A DNA stretch of 64,000 nucleotides from Egicoccus sp. AB-alg2 (GTDB taxonomy: Bacteria; Actinomycetota; Nitriliruptoria; Nitriliruptorales; Nitriliruptoraceae): positions 1 to 64,000 of the forward strand of contig NZ_JBGUAX010000004.1 in assembly GCF_041821065.1 (NCBI RefSeq). Reading direction: 5' to 3'. Position 1 is the stretch's first letter, and the number at the start of each line of letters is the position of its first letter. Below, piece by piece: positions 16,940 through 25,756 of the stretch. A program made the translations under genes and the position numbers. The notes under the pieces were generated by a model. The model was not told the origin of the DNA. It saw only the letters and a list, made by a program, of their open reading frames with translations, and made no database searches.

Positions 16940-18244
16940 GTGCTGGTCGGTGGTGAACCCGGGCCCTGGGGCCCCAACGTCAGCGGCGGCCGCCGCTGGC
17001 GGCTGCTGCGACGCCTCGCGACGGTGATGGGTGTCGTCGTGCTCGTCGCCGCGACCGGGCTGGGCACGACCGGGGTGCTGCTGCTGCGCCAGGCCGAGGC
17101 CAGCCTGACGCGCGTGCCGGTCCAGCGCCTCGACGAGGCCGCCGCACCGTCCGACGCCCGGCACTTCCTGATCGTCGGGTCGGACTCCCGGGACGGCCTC
17201 GACGACGAGCAGCGCTCGCGGCTCACGCTCGGGGAGTTCGACGGCCAGCGCAGCGACACCGTCATCTACGTGTCGATCAGCCAGGACCGCAGCGCCGTGT
17301 CGCTGGTCAGCCTGCCGCGCGACCTGCTCGTCAACGACGGCGACCGCCAGCGCAAGCTGACGGAGACCTACGCCGGCGGCCCGGACCGGCTGATCAGCGT
17401 GATCCAGGAGAACTTCGGCCTGCCGGTCAACCACTACGCCGAGATCTCGCTGGGCGGGTTCATCTCCGTGGTGGAGACGCTGGGCGGCGTCGACCTGTGC
17501 ATCGACGACCCGCTGGTGGACCGGAAGTCGGGCGCCGACTTCGAGGCCGGCTGTCACCGCATGGACGCCGAGCAGGCACTGTCGTACGTCCGCTCGCGCC
17601 AGGGCCTGTTCGGCGACTACGAGCGCATCGCGCGCCAGCAGCAGTTCCTGCGCGCGACGCTGCGCGAGCTGACCGACACGCAGATCCTCGCCGACGTGCC
17701 GCGCCTGTTCCGCCTGGTCGAGGACGTCGCCGGCAACGTCACGACCGACCAGAACCTCGGCGTCGGCGAGATGCGCGCCGTCGCGCAGGAGATGCGCCAG
17801 GTCATCACCGACGGCGTTCCGATGGTCACGGTCCCGGCCTACCCGCGCAAGATCAACGGCATCGACTACATGATCGCCTACCGGCCGGGCACGGAAGCGA
17901 TGTTCGACCGGCTCCGGCAGGGCGTCCCGCTGATGGACGCCGGCACGCGCGACGACCGCGCCGAGGCACCGGTGGCGCTGATGTCCGGCGGCCGGACCGA
18001 TGGCGCCGGGATCGTCGGCTCGGTGCTGCAGTTCGTCGGCTTCCCGATCCTCACGGCCGGCAGCGGGCCGGCGGAGCTGGACGCCGGCGAGACCACGACC
18101 GTCTATCGGCTGCCCGGCAACGAGGACGAGGCCGAGTGGGTCGCGTCGTTCCTCGGTGCGCCGATCCGGGACCTGCCCGCGTCCGTCACCGCGCCCGAGG
18201 GAGCCGAGGTGCTGGTCGCCGTGGGCGCGGACGCCGCCGCCTGA
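16940..18244 (+). CDS. LytR-CpsA-Psr (LCP) family glycopolymer ligase
   Basis: A 434-residue LCP enzyme, which attaches lipid-linked glycopolymers to peptidoglycan outside the membrane. Seen: one N-terminal membrane anchor (ATVMGVVVLVAATGLGTTGVLL), the LCP core with FLIVGSDSRDG, GQRSDTVIYVSI, SLPRDLLV, NHYAEISLGGFISVVETLGGVD, and the C-terminal catalytic stretch SYVRSRQGLFGDYERIARQQ. A LytR_C-like tail follows (TTTVYRLPG). In an envelope-glycan cluster, six nt after a degenerate paralogue, its likely job is arabinogalactan-like or teichoic-like polymer attachment. Confidence 0.93.
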   Translation: MLVGGEPGPWGPNVSGGRRWRLLRRLATVMGVVVLVAATGLGTTGVLLLRQAEASLTRVPVQRLDEAAAPSDARHFLIVGSDSRDGLDDEQRSRLTLGEFDGQRSDTVIYVSISQDRSAVSLVSLPRDLLVNDGDRQRKLTETYAGGPDRLISVIQENFGLPVNHYAEISLGGFISVVETLGGVDLCIDDPLVDRKSGADFEAGCHRMDAEQALSYVRSRQGLFGDYERIARQQQFLRATLRELTDTQILADVPRLFRLVEDVAGNVTTDQNLGVGEMRAVAQEMRQVITDGVPMVTVPAYPRKINGIDYMIAYRPGTEAMFDRLRQGVPLMDAGTRDDRAEAPVALMSGGRTDGAGIVGSVLQFVGFPILTAGSGPAELDAGETTTVYRLPGNEDEAEWVASFLGAPIRDLPASVTAPEGAEVLVAVGADAAA

Positions 18245-18306
18245 GCACCACACCGGTCGGGACGGACGCCCCTACGCTGGCGCGCCGAACGAGGAGGCGT
18301 GCCGGC

Positions 18307-19173
18307 ATGAGGGTCCTGGTCACCGGCGGCGACGGCCGGCTCGCGCGTGAGGTGGTCGCCGCCTTCGAGGGCCACGACGTCACGGCGCTGAACCGCCGCC
18401 AACTCGACGTCGCCGAGGAGCCGGCGGTCGCGGCGGCCGTGCAGGAGCTCGCGCCGGAGCTGATCGTCAACGCCGCCGCCATGACCGACGTCGACGCCTG
18501 CGAACGCGATCCCGACCGCGCACACCGCGTCAACGCGCTGGCGCCATGGTGGTTGGCGCGAGCCTGCGCCCGCACCGGTGCCACGCTCGTGCACGTCTCC
18601 ACCGACGCGGTGTTCGGCGCCAGCGTCCCGACCGGCGCGGACGGCCGGCCGCGCCCCTTCACGGAGTTCGACGCGGTCGCGCCCGTCAGCGTGTACGGCC
18701 GGTCGAAGGCGGCCGGCGAGGCGCTCGTGCGCGAGACGCTGCCCCGCCACCACGTCGTGCGGGTCGCCTGGGTCCTCGACCGGGCCGGCACCGACTTCGT
18801 GGGCGCCATCCTGACCCGTGCACGCGAGCACGGGCGTGTCGAGGTGGTGCAGGACCAGGTCGGCTCGCCGTCATGGATCGGGGACCTGGGCCCGGCGCTG
18901 CGCGAGGTGGCCGTGTCCGGCCGGTACGGCACCGTGCACCGCACCAACCACGGCGTGGTCGGTCGGCTGGAGCTGGCGCGCCGTGCCCTGGCCCTGGCCG
19001 GCGTGGACGCCGAGGTCGTCCCGGTCGACGCCCAGCGCCGGGGCGACGTGGCGCCGCGGCCCCGCTGGTCGCCGCTCGACGACCGGCACGCGGTCCTCAG
19101 CGGGCTGGCCCGGCTGCCCGACTGGGAGGACGGCCTGCGGGCGGCGTTGCACGAGCGCGACGAGCTGGCATGA
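18307..19173 (+). CDS. rmlD: dTDP-4-dehydrorhamnose reductase
   Basis: A 288-residue short-chain dehydrogenase of the RmlD type, last step of dTDP-L-rhamnose synthesis. Seen: Rossmann start MRVLVTGGDGRLAREV, NAAAMTDVDACERDP (family mark), the catalytic HVSTDAVFG and SVYGRSK (Tyr-x-x-x-Lys), and the DQVGSPSW loop near the sugar site. The ATG lies 10 nt after GAGGAGG. It overlaps the following rhamnosyltransferase-like gene by 4 nt (ATGA), so rhamnose donor and transferase are co-translated. rmlA, rmlB and rmlC are not in the window. Confidence 0.94.
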   Translation: MRVLVTGGDGRLAREVVAAFEGHDVTALNRRQLDVAEEPAVAAAVQELAPELIVNAAAMTDVDACERDPDRAHRVNALAPWWLARACARTGATLVHVSTDAVFGASVPTGADGRPRPFTEFDAVAPVSVYGRSKAAGEALVRETLPRHHVVRVAWVLDRAGTDFVGAILTRAREHGRVEVVQDQVGSPSWIGDLGPALREVAVSGRYGTVHRTNHGVVGRLELARRALALAGVDAEVVPVDAQRRGDVAPRPRWSPLDDRHAVLSGLARLPDWEDGLRAALHERDELA

Positions 19174-20081
19174 GCGGTCCCGTCGCCAGGGAGGAGTCCG
19201 CCGGCGCGCCACGCACGGCCGTCGTCGTCGTGTCGCACCAGACCCGCGAGCACGCGCTGGCCTGCCTGGCCGGGCTGGCCTCGGCCGGCGCCGACGAGGT
19301 CGTGCTGGTCGACACCGGCTCGACCGACGGGACCGCCGAGGCCGTCCGCGCCGCGCACCCCGACGTCCACGTCGTGGCGGTCGACAACGTCGGATTCGGC
19401 CAGGGCGCGAACCTCGGCGTCGCCCGGACCCGCGCCCCGGTCGTCGTGGTCGCCAACGCCGACGTCCGGTTCGCGCCCGGCAGCGTGCGCGACCTGGCCG
19501 AGCGCCTGCTGGGCAGCGCCGACGTCGCGGCCGTCGGACCCCAGGTGCGCTATCCCGACGGGCGGCCGCAGGCCTCCGCGCGCCGGCTGCCCGACCCGGC
19601 CACCGCTGTCGGGCATGCCGTGTTCGCCCGGATCTGGCCCGCCAACCCATGGACGCGCCGCTACCGGGCCACCGACCTCGACCCTGCCCGGGCGCGCGAC
19701 GTCGACTGGCTGTCGGGCTGTGCCCTGGCGCTGCGCCGCGAGGCGTTCGACGCCGTGCACGGCTTCGATCCCGGCTACTTCCTCTACGTGGAGGACGTGG
19801 ACCTCGGCGTGCGGCTGCGCGACGCCGGCTGGCGGCTGCGCTACGAACCCTCGGCGCGCGTCGTGCACGCCGTCGGCGCCTCGACCGGCACCCGCCGGCG
19901 CTGGTGGTCGCTGACCACCCACGCCCGCAGCCTCGACCGTTTCTACGGCCGGCACCTGGCCACGACGCCGCTGCGGCGCCTGGCCCGGCCGCTGGTCCGC
20001 CTCGGTCTGGGCGCGTGGGTCGTCGCCACGCTCGCGCTGGAGCGGCTGATCCGTCGGCGACGCAGCACGACGGGCGAGTGA
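19170..20081 (+). CDS. wbbL: Family 2 glycosyltransferase, WbbL rhamnosyltransferase-like
   Basis: A 303-residue GT-A glycosyltransferase. Seen: TAVVVVSHQTREHALACL, the donor-binding VLVDTGSTDGT, the metal motif VVVANADVRF, and the acceptor loop YFLYVEDVDLGVRLRDAGW, followed by a positively charged amphipathic C-terminus that may touch the membrane. In mycobacteria the gene after rmlD is wbbL1, adding rhamnose to the decaprenyl-PP-GlcNAc linker of arabinogalactan; the same order and overlap here support that role, but the assignment rests on context. Confidence 0.86.
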   Translation: MSGPVAREESAGAPRTAVVVVSHQTREHALACLAGLASAGADEVVLVDTGSTDGTAEAVRAAHPDVHVVAVDNVGFGQGANLGVARTRAPVVVVANADVRFAPGSVRDLAERLLGSADVAAVGPQVRYPDGRPQASARRLPDPATAVGHAVFARIWPANPWTRRYRATDLDPARARDVDWLSGCALALRREAFDAVHGFDPGYFLYVEDVDLGVRLRDAGWRLRYEPSARVVHAVGASTGTRRRWWSLTTHARSLDRFYGRHLATTPLRRLARPLVRLGLGAWVVATLALERLIRRRRSTTGE

Positions 20082-20130
20082 AGCCCGCTACCGTCCCGAT
20101 CCCTCGACGCGACGAAAGCGACCCGCGACC

Positions 20131-21234
20131 GTGACGCGAGTGCGTGAGGCGATGGTGGTGGCCGGCGGCGCCGGCAGCCGGCTGCGCCCCCTGACCGCGG
20201 CGATCCCCAAGCCGCTGCTGCCGTTCTGCGGTGCACCGTTCCTGGAGGGCGTCGTGCTGCGCCTGGCCGCGATCGGGGTGGAGCGGGTGCTGCTGGTCGT
20301 CGGGGCACACACCGCGCCGTTCGAGGCCTTCGCGGACCGCTTCGACGACCGCGGGGTGCGGGTGGAGATCGTCCCCGAACCACAGCCGCTGGACACCGCC
20401 GGCGGCGTGCGCAGCGCCCTGGACCGCGTCACGGGCACGTTCCTGGTGCTCAACGGCGACATCCTCACCGACGTGGACCTGGCCGCCGCCGTGGCGTTCC
20501 ACCACGAGGTCGCCGCCGACGCCACGCTCGTCCTCACTCGGGTCGAGGACACCTCGACCTTCGGGGTGTGCGTGCGGGACGGCGACCGGATCACCGCCTT
20601 CGTGGAGAAGCCGGCCCCGGGCACCCTGCCCGGCCAGGACGCGGTCAACGCCGGCACCTACGTGCTCGAACCCGACGCGCTCGTGGGCTTCCCGGAGGGT
20701 CGCCTGAGCTTCGAGCGCACCGTCTTCCCGGGCCTCGTCGAGGACGGCGCGGCGGTCCACGGCTGGGTCGGCGACGGCGTCTGGGCGGACCTCGGCACGC
20801 CCGAGCGGTTCCTGGCCGGCCAGCGGATGGCGCTGGCCGGCGCCCTGCGGTGGCCGAGCCTGGACGCGTTCGCGCGCGACGGCGACGGGGTCTTCACCGA
20901 CGGCGAGGTGCTCGTCGATCCCGCCGCCCGGCTCCGGGGACCGCTGCTGCTGCAGGCGGGCGTGCGCGTCGGCCAGGGCGCCCACGTCGGCCCGCACGTG
21001 GTGCTCGGACCGGGCGTGCAGGTCGGTGCCGGCGTCCGCCTGCGCGACTCGCTGGTCATGGACCGCAGCGTGCTCGAGGACGGCGTCGACGCCGACGGCC
21101 TGCTGGCCGGCAGCGCCGTACGCATCGGACGCGGGGTCCGAATCGGCCGTGAGGTCGTGCTCGGGGACGGCGAGCACGTGGCACCGGGCGGCACCCTGGC
21201 ACCTGGGACGCGGCAGCCTGCGCCCGATGCCTGA
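20131..21234 (+). CDS. NDP-sugar pyrophosphorylase (mannose-1-P guanylyltransferase-like)
   Basis: A 367-residue sugar nucleotidyltransferase. Seen: the nucleotide-binding VVAGGAGSRLRPLT at residues 9-22, the catalytic VLNGDILTDV, FVEKPAPGTLPG, NAGTYVLEPD, and WADLGTPERFL, then a left-handed beta-helix tail of hexapeptide repeats (VRVGQGAHVGPHVVLG; VRIGRGVRIGREVVLG). The layout matches the GDP-mannose-forming enzyme next to wbbL in mycobacteria (Rv3264c); glucose-1-P thymidylyl or uridylyl activity cannot be ruled out. It probably supplies donor for the glycosyltransferases around it; manB and an isomerase cupin lie 16 kb downstream. Confidence 0.88.
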   Translation: MTRVREAMVVAGGAGSRLRPLTAAIPKPLLPFCGAPFLEGVVLRLAAIGVERVLLVVGAHTAPFEAFADRFDDRGVRVEIVPEPQPLDTAGGVRSALDRVTGTFLVLNGDILTDVDLAAAVAFHHEVAADATLVLTRVEDTSTFGVCVRDGDRITAFVEKPAPGTLPGQDAVNAGTYVLEPDALVGFPEGRLSFERTVFPGLVEDGAAVHGWVGDGVWADLGTPERFLAGQRMALAGALRWPSLDAFARDGDGVFTDGEVLVDPAARLRGPLLLQAGVRVGQGAHVGPHVVLGPGVQVGAGVRLRDSLVMDRSVLEDGVDADGLLAGSAVRIGRGVRIGREVVLGDGEHVAPGGTLAPGTRQPAPDA

Positions 21235-21324
21235 GCCGCGCCCGATGCCGGAGACGACCGCTGTGCTAGAACGCCAGCCTGGACGTGGAGTACGGACGGT
21301 GACGATGGGGGCACCCTCGACCGG

Positions 21325-22242
21325 GTGGTGCCGGCCGTGACGTTGGAGACCCCGTTCGACGAGCCGACCGGCCAGCGGGTCGCCCGGTCGGCGTCCGGCA
21401 AGTTGGTCGAGCTGTGGCGCGCCCGCGAGCTGCTCTTCCAGCTCGTGCGCAAGGAGCTGAAGGTCCGCTACAAGAACTCCACGCTGGGGTTCCTGTGGTC
21501 GATGATCACGCCCGTGCTGATGACGGTCGTCTTCAGCGTGGTGTTCACCCTCGTCGTCCGCATCCCGGTCGACGACTTCCCGGCCTTCTTCATCGCCGGC
21601 TACCTGCTGTGGCAGTTCTTCCAGAACTCGTGCCGGGGCGGGACCGACTCGATCGTCGGCAACGGCGACCTCGTGAAGAAGGTGTACTTCCCCCGCGAGG
21701 TGCTGCCGCTGTCCCACGTGCTCAGCCAGCTCGTCCACCTGCTGCTGGCCCTGCTCGTGATCAGCCCGTTCCTGGTCTACACCCGTGGCTTCGGCGTGCT
21801 GACCCACCTGCCGGCGACCCTGCTGGCGATCGTGCTGCTGGCGGTGTTCACCAGCGGCGCGGCCATGTGGTTCGCCGGGGTCAACGTCGCCTTCCGGGAC
21901 CTGCAGGAGCTGTTCATCGTCATCTTCCAGGTGTGGTTCTACGCCACGCCGGTGCTCTACCCGCTCGCGCTCGTGCAGGCGTCGCCGGAGCTCGAGGCGC
22001 GCTCGCTCGACTGGATCGCGACCGCACTGGCCTTCAACCCCATGACCTGGTTCGTGGAGGTCTTTCGCGAGCCGCTCTACGGACCGGTCGTGCGCACGGC
22101 CACCGACGATGTCGCCTCGCTGGCGCCGGGCTGGCCCGGCATCGGGGCGCTGAGCATCGCCGCACTGTGGGCGGTCGGCGCCTTCGTGGTCGGCTACGCG
22201 GTGTTCCTGCGCCGCGCCCGGACCTTCGCGAAGGAGGTCTAG
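21325..22242 (+). CDS. Polysaccharide ABC exporter permease (Wzm/TagG type)
   Basis: A 305-residue ABC-2 permease for lipid-linked polysaccharide export. Seen: the amphipathic RKELKVRYKNSTLGFLWSM before the first membrane segment, then about six membrane segments, and the periplasmic-loop region NPMTWFVEVFREPLYG, all typical of Wzm/RfbD/TagG. The ATPase gene starts 3 nt after its stop codon. GTG at 21325 is the first in-frame start; GTG at 21337 is equally possible. The exporter sits between sugar-nucleotide and glycosyltransferase genes, so its cargo is probably the glycan they build. Confidence 0.9.
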   Translation: MVPAVTLETPFDEPTGQRVARSASGKLVELWRARELLFQLVRKELKVRYKNSTLGFLWSMITPVLMTVVFSVVFTLVVRIPVDDFPAFFIAGYLLWQFFQNSCRGGTDSIVGNGDLVKKVYFPREVLPLSHVLSQLVHLLLALLVISPFLVYTRGFGVLTHLPATLLAIVLLAVFTSGAAMWFAGVNVAFRDLQELFIVIFQVWFYATPVLYPLALVQASPELEARSLDWIATALAFNPMTWFVEVFREPLYGPVVRTATDDVASLAPGWPGIGALSIAALWAVGAFVVGYAVFLRRARTFAKEV

Positions 22243-22244
22243 GC

Positions 22245-23555
22245 GTGCGCCGCACCATCGGTCAGATCGCGGGCGTCCAGGTCGACCCATCGCGTCCCGC
22301 CGTGGTCGTCGACGGGGTCACGGAGACGTTCCGGCTCTTCCACGAGCGGCCCGGCGGGCTGAAGGAGCGCCTCTACCGCTTCCGCCGCGCCTCGTACACG
22401 GACTTCAATGCGGTCGAGGACGTCTCCTTCCAGATCGACCACGGCGAGTCGGTCGCCGTCATCGGCCACAACGGTTCGGGCAAGTCGACGCTGCTGAAGC
22501 TGCTCGCCCGGATCCTGCCGCCCGACGAGGGCAGCGTGTTCACCAACGGGCGGGTCGCGTCGCTGCTGGAGCTCGGGGCGGGGTTCCACGGCGATCTGAC
22601 CGGTCGCGAGAACATCTACCTGAACGGCGCCATCCTCGGCCTGTCGCGCACGGAGATCGACGAACGCTTCGACGAGATCGTCGACTTCGCCGGCATCCGG
22701 CCGCTGTTGGACACGGCGGTGCGCACCTACTCGTCCGGGCTCTACGTCCGGCTCGGGTTCGCCATCGCCGTGACCGTCGACCCGGACATCCTGCTGGTCG
22801 ACGAGGTGCTGGCGGTCGGCGACGCGGAGTTCCAGGACCGCTCGCTCGAGCGGATGCGGGTGTTCCGGGACGCCGGCAAGACGTTCGTGCTGGTCAGCCA
22901 CGACCTCGACGCCGTCCGGGAGATGTGCGACCGCAGCCTCGTGATGGAGCACGGCCGCGTCGTGTTCGACGGACCGGTCGCCGAAGGTGTCGAGCTGTAC
23001 CGGCAGCGGGTGGCGTCCGCGTCCGCGCCGCCCGGTCCACGCCGCCGCGACGCCCGCCGCGTCCGTGTCGAGGAGGTCAGCCTCGTCGGCCCGGACGGCC
23101 AGGCAGCCGAGGAGGTGGCCCCGTCGACGAGCCTGGTGGCGCGCGTGCGGTTGCGCGCGTTGAACGCGGTCGACGTCTGCAGCGTGGGGCTGATCGTGAC
23201 CCGTGGCGACGGCACGCACCTCTACGAACTGCACACGACCTGGCAGGGGGTGGGGGTGGGGCCGCTCGTGCCCGACCAGGAAGCGGTCGTGGACATGCGC
23301 TTCACGGCCCACCTGCTCGCCGGCCACTACGCGATCACGGTCACCGTGACCGACGAGTCCGGGCGGGAGACGTGGGCGGTGCAGCCCGACGCGGCCCGCT
23401 TCTCCGTGACACCTGCGCCGGGCGGCGCCGGGCTCGTCGACCTGGCCGCGTCCACCTCGGTGTCCGAGGGTCCGGCCCGCCGGCTGCCCGACCCGACCCA
23501 GACGGCACCGATCCCGGTCGCCCGCCTCCAGCGTCGTCGCCGCCTCAACCAGTGA
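22245..23555 (+). CDS. Polysaccharide ABC exporter ATPase with Wzt C-terminal domain
   Basis: A 436-residue ATPase. Seen: Walker A GHNGSGKST at about residue 77, the family-specific SLLELGAGFHGDLTGRENI, signature YSSGLYVRLGFAIAV, Walker B ILLVDEVLAVGD, H-loop SHDLDAV, then a C-terminal beta-sandwich (about residues 280-420) of the Wzt_C kind, which in O-antigen systems reads the non-reducing end of the glycan. AAGGAGGT lies 6 nt before the GTG, the strongest ribosome binding site in this cluster. It forms one operon with the permease. Confidence 0.93.
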   Translation: MRRTIGQIAGVQVDPSRPAVVVDGVTETFRLFHERPGGLKERLYRFRRASYTDFNAVEDVSFQIDHGESVAVIGHNGSGKSTLLKLLARILPPDEGSVFTNGRVASLLELGAGFHGDLTGRENIYLNGAILGLSRTEIDERFDEIVDFAGIRPLLDTAVRTYSSGLYVRLGFAIAVTVDPDILLVDEVLAVGDAEFQDRSLERMRVFRDAGKTFVLVSHDLDAVREMCDRSLVMEHGRVVFDGPVAEGVELYRQRVASASAPPGPRRRDARRVRVEEVSLVGPDGQAAEEVAPSTSLVARVRLRALNAVDVCSVGLIVTRGDGTHLYELHTTWQGVGVGPLVPDQEAVVDMRFTAHLLAGHYAITVTVTDESGRETWAVQPDAARFSVTPAPGGAGLVDLAASTSVSEGPARRLPDPTQTAPIPVARLQRRRRLNQ

Positions 23556-23571
23556 CCCCGCCGGCGACGCG

Positions 23572-24624
23572 ATGAGGGTGGCGGCGCTGGTCGTCAGCTG
23601 GAACGCGGCGGCGCAACTGCCGGCCTGTCTGGCCAGCCTCGACGCCCAGGACCACGACGATCTCGAGGTGGTCGTGGTCGACAACGCCAGCAGCGACGGG
23701 ACCGAGGCGGTGCTGGCCGCGGCGGAGCGTGACACCGGCCGCCGTCACCCGCTGCAGGTGGTCCGCAACCGCACCAACCGTGGGTTCACCGGCGCCGTCA
23801 ACGACGGCCTGGCGATGGTCGACGCCGACGCGGTGCTGTTCTGCAACGTCGACGTCGACCTGGCCCCGACGCTGGTGTCGCGCTGCGTCGAGGTGCTGGC
23901 CCGTCACGCGGACGTGGGCTCCGTCCAGCCGAAGCTGTTGCGCACGGTCCGGGCCCCCGACGGCGCCGCGGTCATCGACACGACCGGGCACGTGCTGACG
24001 GCGGCGCGGCTGCTGCAGAACCGCGGCGAGGGCGAACGCGATGTCGGCCAGCACGAGCAGCCGGGCGAGGTGTTCGGGGTCTCCGGCGCGGTCGCGCTGC
24101 ACCGCCGCACGATGCTGGACGACGTGGCGTGGCGGCTACCCGACGGCCGCCGCGAGGTATTGACCGAGGACCTGTTCGCCTACTTCGACGACGTCGAGTT
24201 GGACTGGCGTGCCCGGTTGCTGGGCTGGCGGGCCTGGTACGAGCCGACCGCGGTCGGCTGGCACGAGCGCGGTGGTGCCGGCGCGCGACGCACCTCACTG
24301 GTCGAGGCCCTGAACTGGTCGAACCGGCTGCTGACCGTGGCGACCTGCGACGACGCCCGCGCACTGCGCCGGGTCGCGCCGCTGGTCGTGGCCACCACCG
24401 CGCTGAAGACCGCGGAGCTGGCGGTGACCGTGCCCGCCGCCTTCGTGCCGGCCCTGCGCCGCCTGGCCCTGCTGCGGCGTGCGCGGTGGCGGCGACGGCA
24501 GCTGCAGGCCCGCGCGCGGGTGGCCCCCGACCAGCTGCTGCAGCGGTGGGTGGCGCCGTTCCGGTGGCGGCCCTGGGTGCGGACCTGGTGGCGCCGCGTC
24601 ACGGGGCGGGCCCTGGGCGTGTGA
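23572..24624 (+). CDS. Family 2 glycosyltransferase
   Basis: A 350-residue GT-A transferase, 16 nt after the Wzt-type gene. Seen: RVAALVVSWNAAAQLPACL, VVVVDNASSDGT, the metal motif FCNVDVDL, and FAYFDDVELDWRARLLGW; one or two hydrophobic C-terminal stretches (VVATTALKTAELAVTVPAAF) suggest membrane association. It is similar in type to the WbbL-like gene but distinct in sequence. Donor and acceptor are unknown; location in the export operon suggests it extends the exported glycan. A perfect hairpin terminator follows. Confidence 0.9.
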   Translation: MRVAALVVSWNAAAQLPACLASLDAQDHDDLEVVVVDNASSDGTEAVLAAAERDTGRRHPLQVVRNRTNRGFTGAVNDGLAMVDADAVLFCNVDVDLAPTLVSRCVEVLARHADVGSVQPKLLRTVRAPDGAAVIDTTGHVLTAARLLQNRGEGERDVGQHEQPGEVFGVSGAVALHRRTMLDDVAWRLPDGRREVLTEDLFAYFDDVELDWRARLLGWRAWYEPTAVGWHERGGAGARRTSLVEALNWSNRLLTVATCDDARALRRVAPLVVATTALKTAELAVTVPAAFVPALRRLALLRRARWRRRQLQARARVAPDQLLQRWVAPFRWRPWVRTWWRRVTGRALGV

Positions 24625-24655
24625 TCGCCGCTCGAGCGGCGGCCTCGAACGCGAT

Positions 24656-24685
24656 GCGGCCCGGACCGTTTCCGGTCCGGGCCGC
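24656..24685. terminator. Bidirectional hairpin terminator
   Basis: Perfect 13-bp inverted repeat (GCGGCCCGGACCG and its complement) with a TTTC loop, between the convergent glycosyltransferase and DUF3105 genes. There is no T-tract, which is common in high-GC actinobacteria. Confidence 0.85.
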
Positions 24686-24706
24686 GTCGACGTCGACAGG
24701 TCGGCG

Positions 24707-25663
24707 CTACTCCTGGGCGTCCTCGCCCTCGGCGTCGCCGCCCTCGCCCTCGGGCTGCTCGGCACCGCCGGTGTCCAGCTCGCCCTCCTCGGCCGACTCG
24801 GTCGCGTCCTCGTCGGTCTGGACGTCGTCACCGCCGGGCTGTCCCTCCATCAGCTGCTCGTCGATGGGGGCCTCGACGTTGTCGTCGACCTCGACGTCCT
24901 CGTACTCGAGCACCCCCTCGGGGTAGGGGCCCAGCGGACGCTCGGGAGCGATGCCGTGGGTGCCGTAGTGGTCGATCACGAACGCGTGGGCGACGTCCTC
25001 GTCCCAGGTGTCGCAGTCCATCGCGACGCCCCAGGCGCGGAACGCGATCGCCTTACCGGAGCTGATGCCCGGGTCGGTGTAGGGCGAGACGAAGATCGCG
25101 ACGCCGCCACGGTCGTTGCGGAAGCCGTTGGCGTTGAGGGTCTCGCTCCAGGTGCCCATCTCGTCGGCGACGCCGCCCTCGAGCTGGTCGGGGTCGTACC
25201 AGGCGATGATCGAGCCGTGCTCGAGGTTGTGCGTGGTGGAGCGCTCGTCGAGCTGACTGCCGGCACCGGCCGCCACGATCGGGTGCGTCTGCACCGTGTG
25301 GGGCCCGGAGTGGGTCGGGCGCACGTCGGTGTAGATGGTGTCGGCCGCCGGGGCCGCGTTGGCCTCGAAGTGGGTGCGGTCGGGCAGCGGTTCGCGGTCG
25401 ACCAGCACCTCGCAACCCGCGGCCTGGCGCGCTTCCTCGGCGGTGTCCGAGTTGACCAGGATCGCGTCGTCGATGACGGTCGGGCCACCCAGGAAAGCCT
25501 GCAGGACGACGGCGCCGACCACACCCACGATCGCGGCGGTGATCAGGCCGTTGCGCAGGGTGTTGCGCTTGCGCTTCCTGGCGAGCTCCGCCTCGCGCCG
25601 TTTGCGCTCGTCGCGCGCCTGCGCACGGCGCTCCTTGTTGGTGAGACGTTCGCGTTCGGCCAC
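24707..25663 (-). CDS. DUF3105 membrane-anchored protein
   Basis: A 318-residue protein: a highly charged cytoplasmic head (RERLTNKERRAQARDERKR, possible coiled coil), one membrane segment (LITAAIVGVVGAVVLQAFLG), an extracellular DUF3105 domain with THFEANAAPAAD, SGPHTVQTHPI and the core THNLEHGSIIAWY, and an acidic Glu/Asp/Gly-rich tail of about 50 residues. The His-Asn-x-x-His cluster suggests a metal site, but no activity is established for the family. GTG at 25663 has GAGG 10 nt upstream; a GTG six codons earlier is an alternative. Confidence 0.82.
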   Translation of the reverse strand: MAERERLTNKERRAQARDERKRREAELARKRKRNTLRNGLITAAIVGVVGAVVLQAFLGGPTVIDDAILVNSDTAEEARQAAGCEVLVDREPLPDRTHFEANAAPAADTIYTDVRPTHSGPHTVQTHPIVAAGAGSQLDERSTTHNLEHGSIIAWYDPDQLEGGVADEMGTWSETLNANGFRNDRGGVAIFVSPYTDPGISSGKAIAFRAWGVAMDCDTWDEDVAHAFVIDHYGTHGIAPERPLGPYPEGVLEYEDVEVDDNVEAPIDEQLMEGQPGGDDVQTDEDATESAEEGELDTGGAEQPEGEGGDAEGEDAQE

Positions 25664-25756
25664 GGAGGCAACACCTCGTCGTGCGGGGGAGGACACAGAG
25701 GTGGGGAGCGTACCCATCGGGCCCCGTCGGCGGCCGCTCGTGACGCGCGCCGCGCG

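Noticed and set aside
18871-22290. 1139-codon minus-strand open frame across the rmlD-Wzm region
   Set aside because: Spans several genes on the other strand with strong motifs; composition is that of an antisense shadow.
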